Shown: positions 20,273 to 29,106 of the stretch, piece after piece
Numbering within the stretch: position 1 is the stretch's first letter
How the letters are laid out: every line of letters starts with the position of its first letter
Assembly: GCF_009759685.1 (NCBI RefSeq)
Contig: NZ_CP046654.1
Coordinates: forward strand, 620,001-684,000
DNA from: Acinetobacter baumannii
GTDB taxonomy: Bacteria > Pseudomonadota > Gammaproteobacteria > Pseudomonadales > Moraxellaceae
Reading direction: 5' to 3'
Length of the DNA: 64,000 bases
Position numbers and translations under genes: made by a program
Notes under the pieces: generated by a model
Databases searched by the model: none
The model's input: the letters and a program-made list of their open reading frames with translations, nothing else
Told to the model about the DNA's origin: nothing

Positions 20273-21244
20273 TTATTGCGTTTGCGCACTTAAACCGTCA
20301 GTAGATAGATTCTGTTCAGCTATTTTTTCATCAATCGCAAACTGAATATCAGACAGTTTTGCATTTGCTGCATCTATGCCTGCCTTCATGGTTGCTTCAC
20401 GGCCTTTTACATCAAAAATATGTGCTTTTTCTCTTAAATCCGGTTGAATTACTACATCTGCATATTGAAGTTCTTCGGCAGCCAAACGTCCTTGCATAAT
20501 ATTAATATTCTGGTTAAAGAGTCCCCATACATTTGAGGTTTCCGTATAAATGGGTTGAGCCAGAATATCGACAGCAATAATGACATCGGCTCCTAAATCA
20601 CGGGCTACTTCAACAGGTACCGGACTGACTAAACCGCCATCTACATATTCAGATTTACCAATTTTAGTCGGTACAAACATGCTTGGTATTGAGGCTGATG
20701 CTCTCACGGCCTGTCCCGTATTGCCATAATTAAATACGGTTTTGGTGCCATGCCTTAGCTCTGTTGCCACTACATACATCGGAATTTTCATTTTTTCGAG
20801 CGGCAAGTTATTTACTTGCTGATTTACGTAGTCTTCAACTTTTTTGCCATCAAAAAAACCTTTTAAACCAATACTGATGTCACGAACATCTGCAGCTTTC
20901 ATTTTCAATGCAGTATCGCGAAGTTCATCAGGCGTTTTTCCACTCGCATAAATTGCCCCAACAATACTTCCTGCACTGGTTCCAACAATGAAATCAGGAC
21001 GAATACCATGCTGTTCTAAAACTTCAATAACACCAATATGTGCATATCCTCGTGCACCACCACTACCTAGTACTAATGCGACTACTGGTTTCTTATGCTG
21101 CTTCTTAAGCTGCGCAAAAGGCTGATCGACGAAACGTGAGTATGCCTCTGCCGTTTGCGGTTTTAAGGCAGATAAGTGTGAGGTGGTTTGGCACCCGGCC
21201 AACACCATAGAAAGTCCGAGAACCCACAATTTAAGCTGTTTCAT
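20273..21244 (-). CDS. Patatin-like phospholipase lipoprotein (RssA-like)
   Basis: A 323-residue lipoprotein. The signal peptide ends in lipobox L-A-G-C with the lipid-bearing Cys18. The patatin domain follows: oxyanion loop G-S-G-G-A-R-G near residue 60, nucleophile elbow G-T-S-A-G with Ser90, and D-G-G completing the Ser-Asp dyad near residue 208. It probably hydrolyses acyl esters of phospholipids at the inner face of the outer membrane. The start at 21244 is chosen over a reading five codons longer because it gives a normal lipoprotein signal. Ends with its own terminator. Confidence 0.9.
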   Translation of the reverse strand: MKQLKLWVLGLSMVLAGCQTTSHLSALKPQTAEAYSRFVDQPFAQLKKQHKKPVVALVLGSGGARGYAHIGVIEVLEQHGIRPDFIVGTSAGSIVGAIYASGKTPDELRDTALKMKAADVRDISIGLKGFFDGKKVEDYVNQQVNNLPLEKMKIPMYVVATELRHGTKTVFNYGNTGQAVRASASIPSMFVPTKIGKSEYVDGGLVSPVPVEVARDLGADVIIAVDILAQPIYTETSNVWGLFNQNINIMQGRLAAEELQYADVVIQPDLREKAHIFDVKGREATMKAGIDAANAKLSDIQFAIDEKIAEQNLSTDGLSAQTQ

Positions 21245-21370
21245 GGCCCATCTTTGCACTATGACGTTAATTTTCGAATTGCAATTTTAGTTGCTCGTTT
21301 TGTGAAATGCTGTAGTGAATTTATTTAATTTGTCATGTTTAATTTTTATACTCAAGCATTTTTATTATGC

Positions 21371-21406
21371 CGAAAAAAAGCCCCTTATTTCTAAGAGGCT
21401 TTTCTT
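21371..21406. terminator. Terminator of the alanine/glycine symporter gene
   Basis: The stem aaaagcccctta/taagaggctttt has one mismatch, with A/T tracts on both sides. The symporter gene ends at 21413 on the minus strand. Confidence 0.8.
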
Positions 21407-21412
21407 ACAAAA

Positions 21413-22888
21413 TTACCAAATATCTGAATCGACTTTTTTCTTCAACTCTGGATATTTATTAATTTTAAATACAGGTTCTTTAATACCTTGCTTCAATTGC
21501 GCTCGGTAATCTTTCAATAAAGTACGAGCCATTGGTGTTAAGAGTAAAATTGCGACCAAGTTAATGGTAGCCATAATACCCATAAACAAGTCTGCCATTG
21601 ACCATACTAATGGCACACTACCAATTGCACCGAAATACACCATCACCAATACAAAAATACGGAAGATGAACATGACTTTCGGGTTGTTATTAATGAACTG
21701 TACGTTACTTTCTGCATAAGCATAGTTACCTAATACAGCTGAGTAACAGAACAAGAATAATAGAACAGCTAAGAAGTCAGCTCCCCAGTGCCCCACTTGA
21801 GTCTCTAGTGCACGTTGGGTTAATTCAACCCCGACGAAACCAGCATCTTGGTAAACACCAGAAACTAAAATGATGATTGCTGTACTTGTACATACAATGA
21901 ATGTATCTACGAATACACCAAGCATTTGTACCAAACCCTGGTTTACAGGATGTTTTACATCAGACGCAGCCGCCGCATTTGGTGCAGAACCCATACCTGC
22001 TTCGTTTGAGAACAACCCGCGCTTAATCCCTTGCATCATTGCCATTGATACAGCAGCACCGAAGAAACCACCTGCCGCAGCATTAAAGTGGAAAGCTTCA
22101 GTCACAATCAGTTTTAAAACATCAGGTAAAATCGCATAGTTGCTTAATGCAATATATAACGCTACAGAGAGATAAAGGCCTGCTTTTAAAGGAACAAACA
22201 TCTCTGCGAATTTAGCGATACGTTTAATACCACCAAAGATTGCTAATGCAACCATCACAACAAGAGCAAGACCAACCCATGAAATTTCTAAATCAACACC
22301 ACCTAAATGCGCAATAAGATTAGCTTTATCCCAACCCCAAGCATGTGAAGATGCATTAGCAATTGCATTGATTTGAACTGAGTTAAATACAAAACCATAA
22401 GTAAAGATCAATGCTAATGCGAAGATCACACCAAAAGTTTTACTACGTAAACCTTGAGTAATATAGTAGGCTGGACCACCGCGGAATTGCTTGCTATTAC
22501 TGTCTCTCACCTTAAAAAGTTGAGCAAGAGTAGATTCGATAAAAGCAGAGCTCATACCAAGTACAGCGGTTACCCACATCCAGAACACGGCGCCTGGGCC
22601 ACCAATTGCGATCGCAATTGCCACACCAGCAATGTTACCCACCCCAACACGGCTCGCAAGACCTGTTACAAACGCTTGGAAAGGTGTAAGGCCATGCTCA
22701 TCTTCGCCTTCTGTACGGCTGCTTTTCATAACACGAATACTTTGCAAGAACATGCGAATTTGCACTGCTCCTGTTAAGACCGTATAAAAAATACCGACGG
22801 CCAGCAAGAAAATAACCAGAAAATCCCATAAAGGTTCATTAAAAAATTGTACCCACGACATCAGTGTGGCATTGAGTTGTTCATTCAT
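21413..22888 (-). CDS. Sodium:alanine/glycine symporter (AGCS family)
   Basis: A 491-residue inner-membrane carrier with about eleven helices. The AGCS hallmarks are present: G-L-A-S-R-V-G-V-G-N-I-A-G-V in the first third, G-G-P-A-Y-Y-I and R-G-L-F-S-N-E-A-G-M-G-S-A-P-N-A-A-A in the middle. These line the cation and amino-acid site. It imports alanine or glycine with sodium or protons, and paralogues are common in Acinetobacter. Monocistronic. The exact substrate is uncertain. Confidence 0.93.
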   Translation of the reverse strand: MNEQLNATLMSWVQFFNEPLWDFLVIFLLAVGIFYTVLTGAVQIRMFLQSIRVMKSSRTEGEDEHGLTPFQAFVTGLASRVGVGNIAGVAIAIAIGGPGAVFWMWVTAVLGMSSAFIESTLAQLFKVRDSNSKQFRGGPAYYITQGLRSKTFGVIFALALIFTYGFVFNSVQINAIANASSHAWGWDKANLIAHLGGVDLEISWVGLALVVMVALAIFGGIKRIAKFAEMFVPLKAGLYLSVALYIALSNYAILPDVLKLIVTEAFHFNAAAGGFFGAAVSMAMMQGIKRGLFSNEAGMGSAPNAAAASDVKHPVNQGLVQMLGVFVDTFIVCTSTAIIILVSGVYQDAGFVGVELTQRALETQVGHWGADFLAVLLFLFCYSAVLGNYAYAESNVQFINNNPKVMFIFRIFVLVMVYFGAIGSVPLVWSMADLFMGIMATINLVAILLLTPMARTLLKDYRAQLKQGIKEPVFKINKYPELKKKVDSDIW

Positions 22889-22950
22889 ACTCGGTCCGCT
22901 TACGTTCTTGCTAATGTGCTATTAGCACAAGCCAAAATACTGCAATAAAC

Positions 22951-22977
22951 AAAAAAGCCCCTAAAAATAGGGACTTC
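22951..22977 (-). terminator. Terminator after the small gene at 22988
   Basis: On the minus strand the stem aagtccct/aggggctt (one mismatch) is followed by six T residues, close behind a 55-codon frame. Its position supports that frame being transcribed. Confidence 0.65.
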
Positions 22978-22987
22978 TTCAGTACAT

Positions 22988-23155
22988 TTAAGGAAAAACT
23001 TTTAATGTCACTTGAATAGCAATTACCGTCACAAGTTTAAGCAACATCATGCCCAGCACTAAGCCTTTGAAGGTTACATGAGAGAAAGCACCCTTCAGAT
23101 AAAATAAATTCATCGCACCACTGAACATATTCCCATTTGGGTGAACAGAATGCAT
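22988..23155 (-). CDS. Small membrane protein of unknown function
   Basis: A 55-residue frame starting at the ATG at 23155, with a weak GAG ribosome site. The first half is polar and aromatic (H-P-N-G-N-M-F-S-G). The second half is one strongly hydrophobic helix (G-L-V-L-G-M-M-L-L-K-L-V-T-V-I-A-I) ending V-F-P. It could be a single-span inner-membrane peptide. A terminator-like stem lies 11 bases after the stop. An in-frame TTG at 23185 would add ten residues. I do not recognise it, and its coding status rests on the terminator and membrane helix only. Confidence 0.5.
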   Translation of the reverse strand: MHSVHPNGNMFSGAMNLFYLKGAFSHVTFKGLVLGMMLLKLVTVIAIQVTLKVFP

Positions 23156-23310
23156 CGACTCGGCTACAAACTTGGAAACTAACAAATGACCACCGCTAAA
23201 TCAGCTCGTTTAATGATTCCCATCAATTAATCGAGTTATAAAAACTGGATTTAAGCCAATAAGCATATTTACATATACTTTTGGGCGAATGTCTAAACTG
23301 GATTTAAATT

Positions 23311-23514
23311 TCAAAGACTGTAACAAGCCATGGTCATAACACGACTATCTGTGCCCTTTTCTTTTTCATTAAAGAAGAGTGCATCGAGATCTTTACCAAG
23401 CTGTTGTATTTCTTGTGGCTCAGTAGTTGCGTGAGTTACGTTCATTTTCATGGTTGCAATGGTAATCGCCAATCCTTGTTTCATGAACTGCTTGTTGATG
23501 AGCGGTAAACTCAT
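23311..23514 (-). CDS. Small protein of unknown function (67 residues)
   Basis: The ATG at 23514 follows a strong ribosome site (aaggag, six bases away), which fixes the start. A longer reading to 23592 lacks such a site. The protein is soluble-looking, with an N-terminal half K-Q-G-L-A-I-T-I-A-T-M-K-M-N-V-T-H-A-T-T and an acidic helix P-Q-E-I-Q-Q-L-G-K-D-L-D-A-L-F. I do not recognise a domain. It is followed at some distance by the small membrane protein on the same strand, and the two may be unrelated. Confidence 0.65.
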   Translation of the reverse strand: MSLPLINKQFMKQGLAITIATMKMNVTHATTEPQEIQQLGKDLDALFFNEKEKGTDSRVMTMACYSL

Positions 23515-24024
23515 GTAAAGCTCCTTATACCTCGTGTATTTCTCCATTTCTGCACAAAATCCTTTCTGTAAAAGTATTTTATTTGCAGCCACTACTTTTT
23601 TCCTAACGTGAGTATGGAGAAATCATACCTGCGTAAAAAAGTCGGTATTATGCAGAAATTTAAAATTTTGTGTATGTTTTTCATTAAAAGTTTATGCAAC
23701 TTAAGATTATTTTTTATACAAAAACATCTGTTTTGTACTGTTTTTAAACATATTATACCTTTTTTCTAATTGAGCGATTTTTACTCAACCCTTATTTTGG
23801 TTTTAATTGAATGACTATCAAAGTCACACCACTTTACCATTTTAAGCCTAAAGTGGCATATTCGAACTATCATTGAGCAGACATCATGTCTTACCCAAGT
23901 CATTAATCATATATATAAGGATATCTGTTTTCTAATATTTTTTGCTTATAAATACAGCAATTTCAGCAGATGAAATTGCATCTCAAAAAGTATTAAATAT
24001 TGAGGGAAAAGATCAGGAGTACTC
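23515..24024. other. 510-base gap, no gene seen
   Basis: AT-rich, with no frame supported by a ribosome site beyond a six-codon ATG frame at 23886-23906. An imperfect repeat acaaaa...ttttgt lies near 23717-23735. It should contain the promoter of the 67-residue gene (leftward) and of the nitroreductase gene (rightward); I could not place either with confidence. Confidence 0.5.
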
Positions 24025-24729
24025 ATGAATTTGGAACAAGTCCGCCTTGTTGACGAAGCAATTACCTCTCGACATTCTGTCCGTGCTTTTTTAAGCACTC
24101 CCATTGAGCCAGAAGTCATTAAAGATATATTAAGAGTCGCAAGTCGAGCACCTTCCGGTACCAACACTCAACCATGGAAAGTTTATGTAGTCACAGGTCA
24201 TAAACGTGATGAAATGGTAGAGCGTGTTTGTGCAGCACAGATTGAGGTTTCCAAAAATCCCGAACTTGCAGAGCAATATAAAGAAACTTTTGCATATTAC
24301 CCTGAAAAATGGGTCTCTCCTTTTATTGACCGCCGCCGTGAAAATGGTTGGGGACTCTACGGTTTGTTAGATATTAAAAAAGGTGAAAAAGAAAAAATGG
24401 CTGCTCAGCAGTTACGTAACTTCGAACTGTTTGATGCTCCAGTCGGAATTTTCTTTACAGTCAATAAAGCAATGGGAATTGGTTCCAAAATGGATATCGC
24501 CATGATGATTCAAAATGTCATGGTCGCTGCCAAGGCTCGGGGATTAGACACCTGTCCTCAAGCAGCTTGGAACCATTTCCATCCGCTAGTGTTAGATATT
24601 TTAGGCGCAGCAGATGACGAAGAGTTGGTATGTGCAATTGCACTAGGTCATGCCGACCCTGAACATATTGTGAATACCTTTATTACGCCTAGAGAGCCTG
24701 TTGAGAATTTTGCAGTTTTTCTTGATTAA
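24025..24729 (+). CDS. Nitroreductase-family FMN oxidoreductase
   Basis: A 234-residue enzyme of the NfsB/nitroreductase fold, working as an FMN-containing homodimer that reduces nitro compounds or quinones with NAD(P)H. FMN-binding segments are S-R-H-S-V-R-A-F near residue 16 and R-A-P-S-G-T-N-T-Q-P-W near residue 41. The C-terminal G-H-A-D-P-E-H segment resembles the usual G-Y-x-D motif. A good ribosome site (aggag) precedes the ATG. It faces the Bcr/CflA gene across a shared strong hairpin. The natural substrate is unknown. Confidence 0.9.
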   Translation: MNLEQVRLVDEAITSRHSVRAFLSTPIEPEVIKDILRVASRAPSGTNTQPWKVYVVTGHKRDEMVERVCAAQIEVSKNPELAEQYKETFAYYPEKWVSPFIDRRRENGWGLYGLLDIKKGEKEKMAAQQLRNFELFDAPVGIFFTVNKAMGIGSKMDIAMMIQNVMVAAKARGLDTCPQAAWNHFHPLVLDILGAADDEELVCAIALGHADPEHIVNTFITPREPVENFAVFLD

Positions 24730-24735
24730 AGATGC

Positions 24736-24778
24736 AAGCCAATCACTCTCTTAAAATCAAGAGAGTGATTGGCTTTTT
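24736..24778. terminator. Long bidirectional terminator overlapping the end of the pump gene
   Basis: Sixteen-base perfect arms (agccaatcactctctt and its complement) have an eight-base loop, with a T-run after the right arm. The right arm encodes the last residues and stop codon of the convergent MFS gene. Confidence 0.9.
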
Positions 24779-25971
24779 GCTTGTCGAATCGCTTTTAAAA
24801 CAACAATAAAACCACTTAATGTAAATAACACCATCATCACTCCCATATTGAGTGATGCAGACCAAATAAGGAAGTTAAGCAGTACTCCACCCAATAAACC
24901 GCAAGCAAATTGCATACTGCCCATAATTGCACTGGCTGTTCCTGCACGAGCACCTTGCTTTGACATGGCTAGAGCCATAGCATTTGGTCCAGTTAAACCA
25001 ATTCCTGAAATTGCTAAGAACAGTCCTAACATTACTAGCCATAAAGGTGCTGCAGAAATTAAGCCAGCAATCAACACAATGCTTGCACCTGTCACTTGTA
25101 CCATTGAACCTGCTTTTAAGCGCTTAGTGATTTCAACACGTGTGGTTAGGTGCTTATTTAAAGATGACATTAACATAATGCCAAAAGCATTGAGCCCGAA
25201 TACATAAGCAAACTCTTGCTGATTTAAGCCATATTGATCCATAAAAACGGCTGGAGCTGAGCTGATATAACAGAATAATGCTGCACCTGTTAAACATCCT
25301 GCAAACATAGGTAAACGGAAGCTTGCATCTTTGAAAATAGCACCATATAAGGTAGCCACTTGATATAGAGATAACTTGAGCCTCTTATCCATTGCCAAAG
25401 TTTCTTTAAAAAAGAAATGTACACATAGCCAACAGATTGCCCCTACAATTGAAAGCGCAATAAAAATCGCTTGCCACGGAAACCAGATTAATATCCAGGC
25501 CCCAATCATCGGTGCCAAAATAGGTGCCAAGCCCATTACGATCATCATGCTTGAAAAAGCTTGTGCCGAGCCTTGGACATCTAATCTATCGCGTATAGCA
25601 GCACGAGCCATAACCACCCCCACACAACCACCTAAGGCTTGTAAAATACGGGCAGCAATTAGGCTCCATTCATTTGTAGCGAGCACGCAGAACAAGCTTG
25701 CAACTGCATAAAGCGCAAGCCCAAAATAAAGAGGCTTTTTTCGACCAATACGGTCGCTTAAAGGTCCATATACCAGTTGTCCAATGGCTAAACCAAAAAA
25801 ATAAGCTGGCAATGTGTTTGCTACCATTTGCGTACTCACCCCAAAATCATGGGCCATTTGAGGCAACGCAGGTAAGTACATATCAATGGATAATGGCCCT
25901 AAAGCCGTGAGTAAAGCGAGCAACATAATCCAGCCAATAGAATATTGACGCTGGGCTGTTTGTTCAGACAT
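24757..25971 (-). CDS. Bcr/CflA-family multidrug efflux MFS transporter
   Basis: A 404-residue major-facilitator drug:proton antiporter with twelve hydrophobic helices. The Bcr/CflA features are P-L-S-I-D-M-Y-L-P-A-L-P in helix 1 and the motif-A loop G-P-L-S-D-R-I-G-R-K-K after helix 2. R-I-L-Q-A-L-G-G-C-x-G in helix 4 marks DHA1 drug exporters. Known members export bicyclomycin, chloramphenicol or sulfonamides, or cysteine and peptides. Substrates here are unknown. The stop lies inside the shared terminator stem. Divergent from the FUSC gene. Confidence 0.92.
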   Translation of the reverse strand: MSEQTAQRQYSIGWIMLLALLTALGPLSIDMYLPALPQMAHDFGVSTQMVANTLPAYFFGLAIGQLVYGPLSDRIGRKKPLYFGLALYAVASLFCVLATNEWSLIAARILQALGGCVGVVMARAAIRDRLDVQGSAQAFSSMMIVMGLAPILAPMIGAWILIWFPWQAIFIALSIVGAICWLCVHFFFKETLAMDKRLKLSLYQVATLYGAIFKDASFRLPMFAGCLTGAALFCYISSAPAVFMDQYGLNQQEFAYVFGLNAFGIMLMSSLNKHLTTRVEITKRLKAGSMVQVTGASIVLIAGLISAAPLWLVMLGLFLAISGIGLTGPNAMALAMSKQGARAGTASAIMGSMQFACGLLGGVLLNFLIWSASLNMGVMMVLFTLSGFIVVLKAIRQAKSQSLS

Positions 25972-26098
25972 AACGATATTTCATTTTTCAATCATTTGCA
26001 TACAGACAAGCTTACACTGTCTATCGTATGATTTGTGCAACATTGGTGTAGAAATACGCAAATCCTTTATCACTCAGGTTGATCAGCAAGGACTTCAT

Positions 26099-28273
26099 TT
26101 GAAATCTTGGTTTAAACGCCTAAAAAGAGCGACTTATAACACATCATTTATGTATAACGTGCGGATGCTGATTGCCTTTTCAGGAACTGCGTTCGTGCCT
26201 TATTTTCTAGGACATCAATTAGCAACTATTCCCCTCACTTTAGGTGTGGTCGCAGCTGGTTTAAGTGATATTGATGATCGCTTTTCAGTGCGAATCATGA
26301 ATTTGATTTACACCTATATTGGTTTCTTCATTACCGCAGCTTCCGTGCAATTACTTTTCCCTTATCCAATGCTTTTTGCGCTAGGGCTGATTGCCTCTTG
26401 TATTGGCTGGATTTTACTCGGGTCATTAGGTCGCCGTTACGCAACAATTTCTTATGGATGTCTGGTTGTTTCAGTTTATACCATGTTGGGAGTTCATTTA
26501 TTTGACCAGTGGTATATTCAGCCAGCGCTTTTGGTTGCAGGAGCAGCATGGTACGGACTTATTGCAACCATTAGCTTTTTATTATTTCCGGTTCGCCAGC
26601 TCCAAGATAAACTTGCGGCCTCTTATGCTTCATTAGGCGACTTTCTGTTTGCCAAATCTAATTTGTTTGATGTCGATATGACTCCTGCGAGTTATCAGCA
26701 AAGCATGATTGATCTTTCATTAGAAAATGGCAAATTAATAACGATTTTTAATGATCTTAAAACCGCCCTTTTAACCCGTTTAAAGGGTGACCGTGGACAA
26801 AAAGGTACTCGCCGTAGCCTACATTATTATTTTGTCGCACAAGATATCCATGAACGTGCAGATTCTGCCCATATCGACTATCAAAAATTAGCTAAAATTT
26901 TCCAGCACAGTGATATTTTATTTAGGTTTCAGCGCATTTTGGCAATTCAGGGTAAAGCTTGCCAAGAGCTAAATGAATGTATTTTACAGCGTAAACCCTA
27001 TATCCATAACAAACGCTTTAAGCAGAGTTTCGAGAATTTACGCTTATCTTTAGTAAAGTTAAGAGATGATCAGCAGTATGACTTATTGTGGGTAAATGCT
27101 CTTTTTGCCTTATACCGAAACTTAAAGTCTATTGACTCACAATTACTCAACTTAGAAACGGAACAGCATATTCAGTCTGACAAAGTAAAGCAGGCTGAAA
27201 ACCAACTTAAAGATGATGATCTAAAAGGTTGGAATGATATTGTTGTCCGAATAAAACAAAATCTAACACCTGAATCTGTACTATTCCGTCATGCCATACG
27301 AGTTTCGATTGTTCTTTTTATTGGATATGTATTTATTCAAATGACCCATATCGAATATGGCTACTGGATTATGTTGACTGCTTTATTTGTTAGCCAACCT
27401 AACTTTAACGCAACAAAACGTCGCTTACGTTTACGTATTGTAGGTACATTAGTCGGGATTATTGTCGGCCTTAGCATAGTATTTTTAGTACCTTCTGTGG
27501 AAGGGCAATTAGTCATGCTAATTTTGAGTGGCGTACTGTTTTTCGAGTTACGTAGTAAGCAATATGCTCAAGCAACCGCTTTTATTACTATTTTGGCATT
27601 AATTAACTTTAATCTGGACGGTTCAGCAGTCGCTGCAGCTATTCCTAGGTTTGTTGATACCCTAATTGGTTGTGCGTTAGCATGGTTTGGCGTGACCTTT
27701 ATTTGGCCTGACTGGAAATTCCGTCGCCTCCCACGCAGTATTCGACGCTCCTTACAAGCACAATGTAATTATTTAGCTGAAGTGGTAAAACAATATCATG
27801 AAGGACATAATCATGCCCTCAATTACCGTATTGTCCGCCGAGCAGCACATAATACCGATGCAGAAGTCGCTTCGCTTATTTCTACTTTAGCAACAGAGCC
27901 AGACTTCGACCCTACTCGTAAATCCGATATATTTGAATTTTTATGCCTCAATCATACATTTTTAAGTTATATCGCAGCACTTGGAGCACATCGAGAAAAG
28001 ATTCAGGATCAAGCGGTTCTTAACGTATTAGATCAAGCTTTAGATGATATACAAGGTGCTTTGTTAAGAGATGAAATGCCTGATCTTACGGCACAAAATA
28101 TGCTACAGACGATACGTCAGCGCTTAAGCCAAAATGATGAAGATGACCAAAAATCGCTCATTATTTTACAGCAATTATCGCTGATGCTCAGTGTATTAAA
28201 TCGATTTAGTATGTTAAAACAACGGCTAAGTCATGATCTGGATAATGATGCTAGCGAACTTGCATCATTATAA
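26099..28273 (+). CDS. YccS/YhfK-type FUSC membrane protein
   Basis: A 724-residue inner-membrane protein of the fusaric-acid-resistance (FUSC) superfamily, YccS branch. Two hydrophobic blocks of several helices (about residues 20-175 and 405-540) are separated by a soluble domain and followed by a soluble tail. I choose TTG at 26099 because aagga ends six bases before it and the protein then starts with the basic stretch M-K-S-W-F-K-R-L-K-R. Another TTG at 26033 has no ribosome site. FUSC relatives export aromatic acids, but YccS itself has no proven substrate. Divergent from the Bcr/CflA gene. Confidence 0.85.
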   Translation: MKSWFKRLKRATYNTSFMYNVRMLIAFSGTAFVPYFLGHQLATIPLTLGVVAAGLSDIDDRFSVRIMNLIYTYIGFFITAASVQLLFPYPMLFALGLIASCIGWILLGSLGRRYATISYGCLVVSVYTMLGVHLFDQWYIQPALLVAGAAWYGLIATISFLLFPVRQLQDKLAASYASLGDFLFAKSNLFDVDMTPASYQQSMIDLSLENGKLITIFNDLKTALLTRLKGDRGQKGTRRSLHYYFVAQDIHERADSAHIDYQKLAKIFQHSDILFRFQRILAIQGKACQELNECILQRKPYIHNKRFKQSFENLRLSLVKLRDDQQYDLLWVNALFALYRNLKSIDSQLLNLETEQHIQSDKVKQAENQLKDDDLKGWNDIVVRIKQNLTPESVLFRHAIRVSIVLFIGYVFIQMTHIEYGYWIMLTALFVSQPNFNATKRRLRLRIVGTLVGIIVGLSIVFLVPSVEGQLVMLILSGVLFFELRSKQYAQATAFITILALINFNLDGSAVAAAIPRFVDTLIGCALAWFGVTFIWPDWKFRRLPRSIRRSLQAQCNYLAEVVKQYHEGHNHALNYRIVRRAAHNTDAEVASLISTLATEPDFDPTRKSDIFEFLCLNHTFLSYIAALGAHREKIQDQAVLNVLDQALDDIQGALLRDEMPDLTAQNMLQTIRQRLSQNDEDDQKSLIILQQLSLMLSVLNRFSMLKQRLSHDLDNDASELASL

Positions 28274-28373
28274 ATTTGAGTCAGAATTTAGTATGAAATT
28301 GGCATAATATCCTTTCCTGACTTATGCCAATTAATGCTAAACTTAAAACAGTTTACAATTTGTTATTTGCACT

Positions 28374-28949
28374 ATGACCGCGAAAACTTTATATGCTTAT
28401 ACGCTTCAGCCTGTTCCTTACGAGGTATCAGAAGCTGAGCAACGTAATGCACAACTTCTTATCTGGCGCAGCACCAATAAAATCAGCACAAAAATCTGGG
28501 CGATTATGGGCGTAATTTTAGCCCTTGCGATTTTAGGTCTTATCTTTATCAAGAACTACTCTACAGTGATTTGCTGGGTTGCTATTGTCTGTGTAGTACT
28601 TTATTACCTAGGCCGCAAATATGGTTTGGAATGGTACGTTAAGCGTAAGATGAATGAGTTTCCTGTGCAGGAAATCAAAGGTATTCGCTTAGGTGTACAA
28701 CCTCACGGTATCGTAATGCGCCAGCAAATGGGCTTACAAGAAGGCGTTGGAACTATCGGATGGAAAAATATCTATGAATGGTACAACACCCCTGACTTTA
28801 TTTTAGTTAACTTTAAAGTAAAAGATCCTAAAGGTCAGGAACAACAAGGTGCATATATATTGCCTAAACGTATGGACTCTAAAAACTTTTCTTTCAATAC
28901 AATTCGTAAGCATTTGAAAGAAAGTGTAGGTGAACCGAAAACTTTATAA
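28374..28949 (+). CDS. YcxB-like membrane protein of unknown function
   Basis: A 191-residue protein with two adjacent membrane helices (about residues 40-58 and 61-80) after a short cytoplasmic N terminus, then a soluble C-terminal domain. The hydrophobic pair followed by a beta-rich domain containing I-G-W-K-N-I-Y-E-W recalls the YcxB-like family, whose role is unknown. It starts 100 bases after the FUSC gene and has its own terminator. No catalytic motif is visible. Confidence 0.7.
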   Translation: MTAKTLYAYTLQPVPYEVSEAEQRNAQLLIWRSTNKISTKIWAIMGVILALAILGLIFIKNYSTVICWVAIVCVVLYYLGRKYGLEWYVKRKMNEFPVQEIKGIRLGVQPHGIVMRQQMGLQEGVGTIGWKNIYEWYNTPDFILVNFKVKDPKGQEQQGAYILPKRMDSKNFSFNTIRKHLKESVGEPKTL

Positions 28950-28961
28950 TTTCACCTCTTT

Positions 28962-28991
28962 AAAAAGCCTCCTTTACAGGAGGTTTTTTAT
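28962..28991 (+). terminator. Terminator of the YcxB-like gene
   Basis: The stem cctcct/aggagg, extended by flanking A and T runs with a one-base bulge, is a typical Rho-independent terminator. Confidence 0.88.
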
Positions 28992-29007
28992 TATGCTAAA
29001 AATAAAT

Positions 29008-29029
29008 GATAATGAAAATTAATATTATC
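29008..29029 (+). promoter_or_regulatory. Candidate Fur operator
   Basis: gataat (29008-29013) and attatc (29024-29029) form perfect outer arms around an AT-rich centre, close to the Fur consensus built from gataat repeats. It lies about 80 bases upstream of the PepSY-flavoprotein gene, a type of gene that is iron-repressed in relatives. Confidence 0.65.
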
Positions 29030-29106
29030 TCCAAAATCCATATTATCTACTCAATCTTCGGCTATACTTCGTTACAAGATCTCCATCATATTTACATTAT
29101 TCGACC

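Noticed and set aside
23886..23906. Six-codon ATG frame upstream of the nitroreductase gene, possible leader peptide
   Set aside because: No ribosome site, no regulatory codons in it, and no attenuator hairpin close behind.
24848..25207. A 119-codon plus-strand frame inside the Bcr/CflA gene
   Set aside because: It lies fully opposite a well-supported membrane transporter gene, has no ribosome site, and no domain pattern.
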